Part shown: piece by piece, positions 43,427 through 53,321 of the stretch
How positions within the stretch are numbered: the first letter of the stretch is position 1
How the letters are laid out: every line of letters begins with the position of its first letter
Source of the DNA: Oidiodendron maius Zn
Taxonomy: Eukaryota; Ascomycota; Leotiomycetes; Myxotrichaceae
Assembly: GCA_000827325.1 (NCBI GenBank)
Contig: KN832885.1
Coordinates: forward strand, 310,001-374,000
Direction of reading: 5' to 3'
Length of the DNA: 64,000 nucleotides
The notes under the pieces: generated by a model
The model's database searches: none
Told to the model about the DNA's origin: nothing
What the model saw: the letters and a program-made list of their open reading frames with translations, nothing else
Program-made: the position numbers and the translations under genes

Positions 43427-45541
43427 TCAATTAGCAATGTCACAACTTCCCAATTCAACTAGCTCAAGTTTATGACATTCACACGCAGGTGTCCCGTAGC
43501 TCATCTTCCCAATAATCCTTTGACCACTGACCACGAGTCCGACGCCTTCAGGAATGGTTTCATCATACAAGAGACCAGGAATCCTATAAACCTGAGAAAT
43601 TTCCGGGGTTGGTGCCTCCCACGAAGTTAAGCGGAATATCGATCGTTGACCGCAGAACTTACAGCTCACTCGACCAATACCCTCCATATACTTCCCATAT
43701 TCTTCGTGATACCACTCAGCTTCAGCCGATGTTACCGAGAAACGACAATCCGCACTGTGCTCCCCTTTCCTTTCTAAGTTCAAGAAGGTAATCATCTGTT
43801 CCAGGAGACCTGACCTCTGCTGTGAAGATTGTTGGCTATCAGCTCGATTTTGGAGAATGACATATTTGTTTAGGAGTCGCCTTAACTTTGCAAGGTCATA
43901 TTCTTCTTCAGGATCCATGGAGTTATTGCTTATTTCGTTCTCCCATTCTGTGTAAAGCCCCTTTCTTTCAAGACGAGTAAAGACACGATCCACTGCAGAG
44001 CAGAAAGACTTTGGGCAGATCCCACTAGCCCGAGTTATGTTTGACGCGACATGGTCGAAGACCTCCGTGGGAGCTCCGTCGAAGTCGTAGTATTCAAACA
44101 TTTCGATAACACCCACCGACTCTAGTTCCGGAACGATCTTACCGTTCCGGATAATTTGTTGAGACTTGGCTCTCCTATGACACACACCGAGATCCCAAAA
44201 CTTTCCTGATACTTTCGAATATCCATATAGCCAGGGAGCCCGAGGATCCACTTTTTCATCCGTCAATGGAGTGAATAGAAGTGGCGTGTAGTCGCCCATC
44301 TCTAGCGTATAAAGTGCTAAGGATAAGAAATACTGAAATGTGTCTTGAATGAGAACGAGAGGGCTTTGCTTTGGCTTAAAGCCAAGCATCGCCCCAAGAG
44401 CCAAGTAGTAATCTCTCTCCTCTCGACAATTTCTTCGACCTAAGATTCCCATTGCAAATCCAAGTGTCCGCTGTTTATCTTGACGGCTTTTCCAAGTCTC
44501 CATATCACCCCATGACACCATCCTAGGCCAGTGGCAATTTCTCTCCCGAAGATCTGATGTAAACTTACTATTGCCATGACTCTTGATACATTCCGTAGCA
44601 ACGTCGTCAATCCTAAGCGATATTTCTCTTGCGCTCATACTGCAAATGCTAAACTCGTTCGCGAGAGTTATAATATCATTGCTTTGCATATATTCTAATG
44701 TAACCCACATTCGCTCAAACCACCGGGAGCCGGTAATTGCGGATAAACTATCAACGAACTTTGTATACTGTGACATTTCGTGGATGTTAGAGACTGTCAC
44801 GCTTTGGATGCCATCGAGATTTACAGCCTGAACGTCGTGCAGGTGTATCATAGCCCTCTTAGGATGATTATAGAGTGTGGGAATTGAGAGAAGAAGTTGC
44901 TGTTGGACTTCGCGCCGCCATTGCGGGACACTCATGTAGTCGTGCCATATTTCTGAGTTTCCGTACTTCTGTGTAACCGCCAAAAGAGACCTGACCACTG
45001 TTTGGTAGACTATCCGGGAAACGTTGATGTTCTCCATCCTGTTGTCTTGGGCAGTTGCCACATCTTCGTCCCACACATGCGACACTGGGATATAGCTGAT
45101 ATTCTTAACTTCAATGCAAGCGAAATGCCGGTTGTAGATACGTATATGGTAAGGAGTGACCATAGTTTGTGTAATATCAATGGGGATTAACGGTAAGGCT
45201 TTGGAGAATTCGAATCCAATTGTTCGTATTGGCGGCGCACCGTCTGTTTGAAAGGGCTTCTTACAGACCATGCATTCCGAATCGAGGCCGTCTCCCCAAA
45301 CATGGGACAAGAACATCGACTGTGGGATAAGGTGCAGGACATCACCAAGGTAAACTGTGACAGTTGGCTGCGGATCATGGAGGAGCTGGCCCGGAATATT
45401 GACTGCGACAATCTCCTTCGTCCAAAAGCTTTGCCCGCTGCCCCCATTATCATCGCTTCCGGTGGATTTGCGTCTCCGCTTGCGGCTCTTCGAGCCTGTG
45501 TCAGGCCCGCGTATGATGCTTTCTTCAACCCCCTCAACCAT
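43427..45541 (-). CDS. HET-domain (heterokaryon incompatibility-type) protein, probably shortened
   Basis: A single exon of 704 aa begins MVEGVEESIIRG; an earlier reading lacks an ATG. HET domains occur in fungal non-self recognition proteins. The domain spans about residues 100-400: NISYIPVSHVWDED resembles the YVALSHRW-type opening, WHDYMSVPQW the W-x-D-x-x-C/S element, and GSRWFERMWVTLEYMQ the ERxWTLQE-type element. A Cys-rich segment near the end (VSCKFCGQ, then ACECHK) may bind metal. The stretch just downstream still carries readable coding pieces, so the present ORF is probably a shortened form of a longer gene. Whether the shortened protein acts is unknown. The allelic state in the species cannot be seen from one sequence. 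Confidence 0.75.
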   Translation of the reverse strand: MVEGVEESIIRGPDTGSKSRKRRRKSTGSDDNGGSGQSFWTKEIVAVNIPGQLLHDPQPTVTVYLGDVLHLIPQSMFLSHVWGDGLDSECMVCKKPFQTDGAPPIRTIGFEFSKALPLIPIDITQTMVTPYHIRIYNRHFACIEVKNISYIPVSHVWDEDVATAQDNRMENINVSRIVYQTVVRSLLAVTQKYGNSEIWHDYMSVPQWRREVQQQLLLSIPTLYNHPKRAMIHLHDVQAVNLDGIQSVTVSNIHEMSQYTKFVDSLSAITGSRWFERMWVTLEYMQSNDIITLANEFSICSMSAREISLRIDDVATECIKSHGNSKFTSDLRERNCHWPRMVSWGDMETWKSRQDKQRTLGFAMGILGRRNCREERDYYLALGAMLGFKPKQSPLVLIQDTFQYFLSLALYTLEMGDYTPLLFTPLTDEKVDPRAPWLYGYSKVSGKFWDLGVCHRRAKSQQIIRNGKIVPELESVGVIEMFEYYDFDGAPTEVFDHVASNITRASGICPKSFCSAVDRVFTRLERKGLYTEWENEISNNSMDPEEEYDLAKLRRLLNKYVILQNRADSQQSSQQRSGLLEQMITFLNLERKGEHSADCRFSVTSAEAEWYHEEYGKYMEGIGRVSCKFCGQRSIFRLTSWEAPTPEISQVYRIPGLLYDETIPEGVGLVVSGQRIIGKMSYGTPACECHKLELVELGSCDIAN

Positions 45542-46358
45542 CGCGAGGATGTTGATAACAGAAGTCAATGGAGACAGCAAAGAGTCGAGTAAAAGGAGTG
45601 ATTGGACGTCTATGCAGGGATGGAACGTTTAGGCGCCATTTGCGGCACAGCTTATCGACCCTGGCGGAATCGCCGACGTCTTGAATATGGCGTCCTGAAG
45701 GAGGTTTTGCTCTATAGCCGTGTCATGACTTATTGTCCTTTGCATTTTGTACTATTAGATCTACTGTTTCGTATCAACTATGCTACGTACCATAGGAAAG
45801 CGGGAAGATATCAGGCCAGCAACTATCACACTGCCAGGTCGCCGCGCCTAAAGCCACTACCTCCTCCATCGCGGGATAACAACTGTATTAATTTAGGGGC
45901 TTCCTTCCAATATCGTACCAATATTATACTCTGTTTGCTGAGCGGGCAACTGGCCCATCCTAGGTATTTCGAGGGTTAAGGTATGAATTTGCCGCTTAGC
46001 AATCTAATACTGTATGGGAGATTTCGGAGTTAACATGTAGAACCAGCATGTAGTTAAGAGAGAGTGCTTACCCTGCGTACACCTCCAATGTAACAGAGCA
46101 GTGCCAAGAAAAGCCCATGTTCAGACAACGGGGGCATCTCACGACAGAAGGCCAATCATATCATCCTGTACGCATTTCTAAGCTCGAGCAGGACAGGCAA
46201 TCTGGCTGTGCCTCCTTTCTGCCAGCTCTCTCTGTTGCCCTGTGTAAAATCCGATGTTTCGGAGTTTATTACCAATCCAACGCATCATTCCACCATCATC
46301 CCTTTTGACATCATAAGCATATGTCCGTTAAACACCGTCGGAAATAGTTTGATTTCAT

Positions 46359-46372
46359 TTGACGTGCGTCAA
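46359..46372 (+). promoter_or_regulatory. CRE-like inverted repeat TTGACG-TG-CGTCAA
   Basis: A perfect six-base inverted repeat with a two-base spacer lies 134 bp upstream of the aldo/keto reductase. TGACG/CGTCA half-sites are typical targets of bZIP dimers, including stress regulators. A TATA-like element follows 20 bp later. Confidence 0.5.
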
Positions 46373-46391
46373 GTCTGACCACACTCTCTAG

Positions 46392-46398
46392 TATATAG
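46392..46398 (+). promoter_or_regulatory. TATA box of the aldo/keto reductase gene
   Basis: TATATAG lies about 110 bp upstream of the start codon, just after the CRE-like repeat. Confidence 0.4.
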
Positions 46399-46505
46399 AT
46401 CGGGGGAGAGGAGTCCACAATGGCCAGTCCATCAACTCAAAACACTCTCAGTTCCAATTACCTCTTCGTCTAAAATTCAGAATCAATTTAATCAATCTAG
46501 ATACT

Positions 46506-47657
46506 ATGGACGAGCTCTTCAAGCAAGCACCAGAGCCCGCCACGGAGCTCGGGCGCTACCATGTCCTTTCCTCGACTGCGGGAATCCGTGTTTCGCCCCT
46601 CCAGCTAGGCGGCATGTCAATTGGTGACAAGTGGGCCAGTTTCATGGGATCCATGGACAAAGAAGCATCCTTCAAGCTCCTCGATGCCTATTTCGAAGCT
46701 GGGGGAAACTTTATTGATACAGCGAATAATTATCAGTCCGAACAGTCGGAAACATGGATCGGAGAATGGATGGCCCAGCGGAAAAACCGAGATCAGATTG
46801 TCGTCGCCACCAAGTACACGACCGATTACAGATCCCACGCAGTTGGTCGATGGAAGGCCCCGAATTCCGCTGGAAACCACAAAAGATCTATGCATACGAG
46901 CGTTCGGGATTCGCTTCAGAAGCTTCAAACAGATTGGATTGATATTCTGTACGTGCACTGGTGGGACTATACAACCTCAATCGAGGAGATGATGGACAGT
47001 CTCCATGTCCTCGTCCAGCAAGGCAAAGTCCTCTACCTCGGCATTTCTGATTCGCCTGCTTGGGTCGTGAGCGCTGCAAATTACTATGCTCGTGCTCATG
47101 GCAAGACTCCTTTCAGCATTTATCAAGGTCGATGGAATGTTCTGGCTCGCGACTTCGAGCGGGATATTATCCCCATGGCAAACTACTTCGGCATGGCCCT
47201 CGCCCCTTGGGATGTCGTGGGTGGAGGCAAGTTTCAGACCAAAGCAGCGCTCGAAGAACGTAAGAAGAAGGGAGAGGGTTTGAGAAAACTGACGACTGGA
47301 GAGCAGACCGAGGAGCAGGCCAGGATGAGTGAGGCTCTTGCCAAAGTAGCGTCAGAGCACGGAATTGAGTCGGTCACCGCCATTGCCATCGCATATGTCA
47401 GGGCTAAGGCGCTGAACGTGTTCCCTATCGTCGGTGGGAGGAAGGTCGAGCATCTTCGCGACAACATCCAAGCCTTGAAGATCAAGCTTACCACTAAGCA
47501 AATCGCGTACCTCGAGAGCGTCAAGCCATTTGACGTAGGCTTCCCCTATGACTTTATCGGACCAGATCCGAAGTTGACTGGTAAATTTGTTGGGCTGGCT
47601 GGATCTACTGGTGCCTTGACCATTACCCAGTTGCCGAGGCCGATTGGGCATGCATGA
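46506..47657 (+). CDS. Aldo/keto reductase, AKR9-type (aryl-alcohol dehydrogenase-like)
   Basis: A single exon of 383 aa. Enzymes of this branch (norsolorinic acid reductase-like, yeast AAD) reduce aldehydes with NADPH. The catalytic tetrad is complete: Asp71 and Tyr76 in FIDTANNYQ, Lys103 in VVATKYTT and His151 in ILYVHWWDY. Other landmarks are [12 protein letters not shown] at the first strand, [46 protein letters not shown], and NADPH-site [18 protein letters not shown] near the end. No introns. Its promoter has a bZIP-type repeat and a TATA element, suggesting inducible expression. The substrate cannot be told from sequence; no metabolite synthase lies nearby. Confidence 0.93.
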   Translation: MDELFKQAPEPATELGRYHVLSSTAGIRVSPLQLGGMSIGDKWASFMGSMDKEASFKLLDAYFEAGGNFIDTANNYQSEQSETWIGEWMAQRKNRDQIVVATKYTTDYRSHAVGRWKAPNSAGNHKRSMHTSVRDSLQKLQTDWIDILYVHWWDYTTSIEEMMDSLHVLVQQGKVLYLGISDSPAWVVSAANYYARAHGKTPFSIYQGRWNVLARDFERDIIPMANYFGMALAPWDVVGGGKFQTKAALEERKKKGEGLRKLTTGEQTEEQARMSEALAKVASEHGIESVTAIAIAYVRAKALNVFPIVGGRKVEHLRDNIQALKIKLTTKQIAYLESVKPFDVGFPYDFIGPDPKLTGKFVGLAGSTGALTITQLPRPIGHA

Positions 47658-48014
47658 CCGGCGAAGACGGCGAACTAGCTGGATATTTTGTTTAGATTAA
47701 TACTCATACTGTTGTAAAAGTTTTCAGTTAACAACATGTTTCCCTTCCTCTACAGTAACATTCGAAACCAGCTTCAGTCTAAACTACAGTATATGTTCTT
47801 TTTATTTGCCGAGAATTGTTATCGTACTAGTACCGATACGGCTAGCATAAAGACACCCATGCACAACCTGCTAATAGCTATTGGAGCCATTGGTAACTCA
47901 CTGGCAGGTGTTGGCAGTGTTGGTGGGTGTTCGCGATTGGTTGGTAAGCCATGAAAACTGGCGCTCTCCCGGTTTGCGGATGAAAGGCTTGCTTAAGGCC
48001 TTTAATCTACTATA

Positions 48015-48040
48015 TAACTAACCCTAAAAAGGATTAGTTA
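48015..48040. repeat. Imperfect inverted repeat, 11-bp arms
   Basis: TAACTAACCCT and AGGATTAGTTA form arms matching at 10 of 11 positions around four A bases. It sits in an AT-rich tract. Confidence 0.6.
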
Positions 48041-48120
48041 CTAAAACTAATAAAAAGAGTATTAGCTTTAAAGTTACCTTTATTTTAGAAGCCTAAAAGA
48101 ACCTCTTAAACACTACTCTA

Positions 48121-48178
48121 TTTCTGGACACCACGTGGTTTCCAGACACCACCTTATTTCTGGACACAACGTGGTTTC
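48121..48178. repeat. 22-bp direct repeat TTTCTGGACAC...GTGGTTTC
   Basis: The two copies, 48121-48142 and 48157-48178, differ at one base (CCACGTGG against CAACGTGG). The end lies about 165 bp upstream of the methyltransferase start. Confidence 0.6.
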
Positions 48179-48343
48179 TAACTTAAAATATGTATTTCTA
48201 GCTCTTTGATTTCTAGTTACAGCATCGAGTGACATTTAAGCGAGCGCACGTGTGCTGAAAATTCGCACCAACTGTCGTGACCCCACACACTCTCTTGACC
48301 CACAGTTCTTGCAGGCTAATCGTCTTTCGTGAGTTTTCCCAAC

Positions 48344-49860
48344 ATGGCATCTCAGGAACATACGGGTCCAATGGCCCAAGAAGAGGCATTAGTCCTACCA
48401 GGAGTAGCAGCGGACCCACAGACCCAGTACACACAGGCTGAAATTGATGTAAGAGAAGCATTCCGAAGAGTGAAGCGATTCGGGAGGAAAGATTGCTCAG
48501 TGACACCTCGCCTGCATAGGACCAAGACAGCCAGGATGCCGATTCTGCGCTCGGTGATGTACCATTCCCAATTCCATTCCCTTGGGCTTAATATTGATAG
48601 AAACATAATAGTCCTCATCCACACTGGACTCAACAATATCACTAGTCTCGAGTATTTTTCGCTACCGGGAAGAAAATGGTCGAACATATCACGCATACAA
48701 GGACGGTAGTAGGTTTGCATTTATGCCCTAGAAACGGACAGACCTAGACTTACAGAGTTATTATAATATCATTGGCCTAATCACGATGTAGGCAATAACT
48801 CTCCAAGGCGACGAGTGCCTTGCTAACTCTCTCGAAGCGCGAGAATGCTCGACTAGGTTAGTCCAGCTAGGGTTGATCTGAGAAAAATCTCCTGAATGAG
48901 CGGCAGACTTGCAGCACCACATGTGGCTGTTGACACTTGATAACCAACTGGCATTGGCGCCTCTTGATATACCCCTACATCGTGTACTAGATATTGGCAC
49001 TGGAACTGGCATTTGGGCAATCGACTTTGGTAGGGATCAACCCTAAATTGAATGCTACTCTCTAACAATTCCTAGCAGATGAGCATCCTGAGGCTCAAGT
49101 ACCACTGTCCCGCCATCATTCATCATAAGTTCGTTGACTTTTGTAAAGGTTCTAGGGGTTGATCTTAGCCCAATTCAGCCAGCTTTGTGAGACGAAATTC
49201 CTAGGACCTTTCTCACCTATTGACTCTCTTAGCGTTCCACCGAATGTGATATTCGAAGTTGATGATGTGGAAGCGGATTGGACGTATACAATGAAATTCT
49301 CGTACATTCACAGCCGAATGATGGCAGGATCTTTTGCAGAGTGGCCCAAATTCATTTCGCAAGCTTTCGCGTAGGTCTCCATTCGAACTTCTGCTGATTT
49401 GCAAAACTGCGGATATGAGATAATCTGATGTTGTGTTATCAGACACCTCGAACCTGGTGGTTATCTTGAATGTCAAGAATTCTTGCTAACCACCTGTGCT
49501 GACGAAACCTATCGTGACTGCGACCTAAAGAAGTGGACGGCCCTTCTGCGCGAAGCATCTGAAAAAATTGGTCGGCCACTGTATATCATGAGTGAAATCA
49601 AAAGTATGATGGAGCATGCGGGTTTTGAGGACGTTAAGCAGGTCGATTATATGTGGCCGCATAATACCTGGCCAAAGGACCCAAAGCTGAAGGAGCTGGG
49701 GATGTGGTGCTTGGCTAACATGGAGGGCGGGTTGGAAGATATCAGTATGGCGCTTTATACGAGAGTGCTAGGGTGGACGATAGAAGAGGTCTTGGCATTT
49801 TTACCAGGCGTCAGAAAGGGATTAAGGGATCGAACTATGCACACCTTTTTTCCCATGTAA
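48344..49860 (+). CDS. LaeA-like SAM-dependent methyltransferase, with insertion in one exon
   Basis: Exons 48344-48448, 48535-48558, 48612-48705, about 48901-49029, 49076-49098, 49149-49186, 49233-49370 and 49443-49860 join in frame, about 322 aa. The order is SIFRYREENGRTYHAYKDG, LQHHMWLLTLDNQ, the SAM loop VLDIGTGTGIWAIDFADEHP, GVDLSPIQPAFVPPNVIFEV and DDVEADW, then HLEPGGYLECQEF. This is the TAM/LaeA-type methyltransferase family, large in filamentous fungi; LaeA itself is a global metabolite regulator, most paralogues are unstudied. Between 48706 and 48900 the sequence carries an in-frame TAG and a 159-bp insertion. A GTAGTA donor and TGAG acceptor would remove both and keep the frame, at the cost of about a dozen conserved residues. 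It may be a working gene with a new intron, or a recent pseudogene. Confidence 0.65.
48746..48914 (+). mobile_element. 159-bp insertion flanked by 10-bp direct repeats
   Basis: AGACTTACAG (48746-48755) and AGACTTGCAG (48905-48914) flank the insert. The first copy encodes the LDLQ expected just before HHMW of the methyltransferase, and the second copy is fused to HHMW, so the piece between looks inserted with target duplication. The insert is 159 bp, a multiple of three, but has stops. Its first 45 bp begin AGTTATT and end AATAACT. I cannot name an element family; it may be a short non-autonomous element or an introner-like piece. Confidence 0.55.
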
Positions 49861-50122
49861 GTGTTGGGTTCCATTGTGTCTTATTGTTTTCTAATGACAA
49901 TCCAGCCCTGTCATCTACGGGCGGAAACCATTTAAGTATATAGGACTAGAGGTAGAAGGGCAGTGAGCTCTAGGCAATGTTTATACAGTTCTAGTCACAT
50001 CTTACACACAGCCCGTGTACTCTTATCACATTTTATAAAATTCACACTCTAACTCCTTATCACGCCTTACTAATACCAAATTCCTTCGCGAACTTTATTT
50101 CACCCTTATAAACTCCCCAACC

Positions 50123-50719
50123 TTATGGCCGACCTATGAAACCATCCAAACAGTGGGCGGAAACAATAACAAATACTATCTTGTCTCTGATATAAAGTAG
50201 CAAGCAGCCACAGGTAAATTTCAAAGGGAGGAATTTATACCATTGACGCGGAAACCCATAACGGTATTCCACTAGAGAAAATAGTACAGCCTCGGGACTG
50301 GCGGCTAAGATCGGATGCGTCACGAGGGTAGTTATCGATATGAATATCCCTAGAGTTAATGCCATGTCCACTACAAAGCCGATTAATAATTCTAGTAGAT
50401 TAATTTACGGGTCGTCGGCTGCTCACTCATTATCATAGAGGCTTGGGTCTCTTCAGTATTGGCCGGGATAGGCCTCGTGAGATAGTGAGAAACAGTGCTT
50501 TTATTCTGGGGTAACACAACACGCAGGACCTGCCCTGGCTCGAATGCAGCTAGAAACGAAAAAGAATTCGGGTCACGTACGGGGTCATTCTTGAGGCCGA
50601 AGTATTCCAGTACTTTTAGTTCAGCACCGCTTGTAGCGGGACTGCCCAATTCCCCTCCATCATTTTTTGCATCCGCCTCGCCACTCGGAGATGAAATTAC
50701 CGCCACCGAACTCCTGTAG
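50123..50719 (-). CDS. Possible partial gene, function unknown
   Basis: An open stretch from about 50719 to 50392 has protein-like composition: SGEADAKNDGGELGSP, LKVLEYFGLKNDPVRDPNSF and FEPGQVLRVVLPQNKST. It is preceded by a TGCTACAG acceptor-like site, so earlier exons may exist. A GTAAAT donor at its end and a TTTGTAG acceptor would join it to a hydrophobic segment (MALTLGIFISITTLVTHPI), ending at 50123. I cannot name a family and no ATG-bearing first exon was found, so it may be a relic. It sits between the methyltransferase and the MFS gene. Confidence 0.3.
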
Positions 50720-51332
50720 CACAAAAGGTGCCTTGCATAAACAAACAGATGACGACTGTCGGGTTCAACTCCTTAACGGGCCACGACGTGATGGAGCAAG
50801 TAGTCGCTTTAAGTGCGGAGACCTACTGTAGCAGTGTGAGAGTTGCCGAAAACGGAGGATAGAGAAGACCGAGTTACGGATAATAAGTCATGCACTATGA
50901 GCCAGATCGAAGGTATAAAATTCCATTAAGACATTAATCCATATGACAAACGTGACTAATTCGTGTGCAATGACCGACTGTGGGAACATGACTGACCTTA
51001 CTCTTTTAGCAGATCGGACGGAATCCCGATTGGTAGATCGGAGTACCGTCGGAAGCATTTTGGAGAACTGCGAGCAACATATGAATGCCAAAGAATTAAG
51101 CATTCGAGTCAAATTCTAGCTAATGTAAGCTTGAAATGCTCTTAGACAGTGCATAAAGGTGCCTTTCTTGCTATGTCCACCAGATTCCATAATGTGCCTG
51201 TTTGCCTTGTGGGACTATGTCCGACCGTTTATCCTGCGTTGCTGAACAAACGTGACCGGAATTCCGAGAGCTGATACCAAGCTCCCTGTCGGTATATCTT
51301 ATCCCGTCAAAATCAAAGGCTGCTCTAAAAAG

Positions 51333-51339
51333 TATAAAA
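51333..51339 (+). promoter_or_regulatory. TATA box of the MFS gene
   Basis: TATAAAA lies 61-67 bp upstream of the MFS start codon. Confidence 0.4.
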
Positions 51340-51399
51340 GCTTGATATCTCACCCTTCAATACTGGGATCAAGCTAGGCCACTCTGTCTACTATTCAAA

Positions 51400-53321
51400 A
51401 TGGACATCATCGTCCGTGAATCCACCTTCGGCCGATTGCTCAACCACCTCACCAAAGGCCGTGTCTTTCCATATCCACTCCATTCAATATCAACCGTGTC
51501 TCTTACTTCATCATCGCCAGGTTTTACTAGCGAGAAAGGCGACGGTCCGTATAAATTGATTGGGTGGACTGGATCAGACGATCCAGAGAAGCCGATGAAC
51601 TGGTCAACCGGAGCTAAATTCATGGTTATGCTGGGAGTTATGATACTAAACTTCTCATTTTATGCAGCAGCAGCTATCTTCACGCCGAGTATTCCCGGGA
51701 TTGAAGAGGATTTTCAAGTAGGAGCGGCAGATGGAACTCTTGGCCTCTCTCTTTTTGTTATTGCCTATGGAATCGGTCCTCTTATTGTTCGTTTTATCTC
51801 ATAAATTGGAAACTAACTTCTAACATCTTGCAACACAGCTCTCTCCACTATCGAATATTCCTTCCATAGGTCGCACTCCAGTTTATATTCTAGGATTACT
51901 TTGTTTCTTCGTCTTGCAGATTGGTACCGCCGTAGCTAAAAACATCCAAACGGTTCTGATATTGCGATCTTTAGCTGGGCTTTTCGGCAGTGCACCAATC
52001 AGTGTTGGAGGAGCTACACTCTCTGAAATCTATGGCCCTTCGCATATGCCTTACGCGATTGCCTTCTATGCTGTTAGCGGAGTGTGTGGACCAATCCTTG
52101 GGCCAGTATGTACAGGGCTATACCTTTTCGAATTTTGTCGTTAACGAGCAATAGATAATCGGCACAGGAGCAATGCATGAGAACAGTCTCTCCTCTTGCT
52201 GAATATCTCTACTGACAGCAAATAGATTGCAGTGGCACACATGGAGAGCGTCCATGTGGGTGTTGGCTGGCATGTCTGCCTTTGCCCTTGTCTGGATGAT
52301 ATTCTTCTTGCCGGAGACATTGTATGATAATATCCTTCTGCGCAGAGCTCAACGGATTCGAAAACGGACTAGAGACGAGACAATTCGCAGTGAGGGTGAG
52401 GTTAAAATGTGCGCATTATCTATTTCAAGGACCGTCGCCAACCAAATCGTGGCCGACTTTAGGATGTCATTCGCAGATCCCATTATTCTGTTTGTTAATT
52501 TGCATACGATGTTAATATACGGAGTGCTATACCTCTGGTTTGAGTTTTTTCCGTTTGGTAAGAATATTATCTGCCCAAGTTAAGGCCCTGAACTGATTAT
52601 AATAGTCTTCGCCGACATATACGGATTCACGCCTCTCCAGCAAGCCCGTACGTATTCTACATCCTTTACATTCGTTGGTTGACCCAAAATGTGGTAGTTG
52701 CCTTCTTTGGAATCTTTATTGGCGCCGTCATATCGGTCATTGTGTATCTCCTTTGGCTCCGATTCTCTTATGAACCTTCTGCAGCTAAATTGGGTGCTTC
52801 ATACAAGCCAGAAGTTCGTCTTATACCGGGGCAAATTGGTGCAGCTTGTATCCCAATCTGTTTGTTTATATTTTCGTGGACATCACGAGACAAGTAAGAC
52901 ACACTCTCTCCGTATCCATGACAGTGTACTAACTCTTCAGCATACATTGGATAGCCCCAATAATCGGAACCGCTTTCTTTGCCCCGGGATTCTACCTTAC
53001 TTTTCAATCGGCTCTTAATTATCTCGGCGAGTCATATCCTCGGCATGTGGCGAGTGTCTTTGCTGGCAACACTTTCTTTCGTAGCTCTTTCGGTGGAGCT
53101 CTTCCCCTCGCTGCTCCGGCTATGCTAAGCTCACTGGGTCTCGGCTGGGCTTCAAGTATCTTGGGCTTTATATCAGTTGCTATGCTTCCACTTCCGTTCA
53201 TATTGGCCCGCGTAAGTACGATTGTGGTCCAATTATACTGTTTAAGAGAGGAGACAACTAACCCAGTTTGATGACACAGTATGGTGAAAAACTTCGGGCA
53301 TGGAGTAGCTATGCCAATTGA
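51400..53321 (+). CDS. MFS transporter, DHA1 drug/polyamine antiporter type
   Basis: Proposed exons are 51400-51786, 51839-52105, 52155-52185, 52219-52557, 52606-52647, 52698-52893, 52941-53211 and 53280-53321, about 524 aa. The opening YKLIGWTGSDDPEKPMNWS is typical of fungal DHA1 proteins. Membrane segments follow: FMVMLGVMILNFSFYAA, LGLSLFVIAYGIGPLI, then LSPLSNIPSIGRTPVYIL (the loop 2-3 G-R-P/T motif), LAGLFGSAPISVGGATLSEI, WRASMWVLAGMSAFALVWM, AFFGIFIGAVISVIVYLLW and the last-half helices. Seven joints keep frame. One is odd: joining 52185 to 52219 needs a 33-nt intron, below the usual fungal minimum, and the first donor is GTTCGT. Either splicing there is unusual or the gene is damaged near 52,190. 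Substrate unknown. Confidence 0.78.

Larger units (their letters stand above)
45542..46505. promoter_or_regulatory. Divergent spacer of the HET and aldo/keto reductase genes
   Basis: There are 964 bp. Near the reductase lie a TTGACG-TG-CGTCAA inverted repeat and a TATATAG element. A 125-codon open stretch over 45602-45979 has no family resemblance and is left out. Confidence 0.5.
47658..48343. other. AT-rich spacer with hairpin and direct repeats
   Basis: There are 686 bp. The 47990-48220 part is strongly A/T-biased, with a hairpin at 48015-48040 and a 22-bp direct repeat. It may be the remains of a small mobile element, but no terminal repeats or coding parts were found. Confidence 0.4.
49861..51399. 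other. Intergenic with a possible unrecognised gene
   Basis: There are 1,539 bp. A coding-like minus-strand stretch at 50123-50719 is listed separately. A TATAAAA element lies 61-67 bp before the MFS start. Nothing else is supported. Confidence 0.4.

Noticed and set aside
46506-53321. Secondary-metabolite cluster (AKR, LaeA-like methyltransferase, MFS)
   Set aside because: No polyketide synthase, NRPS, terpene synthase or P450 is in the window. The three genes are widely spaced and one is interrupted.
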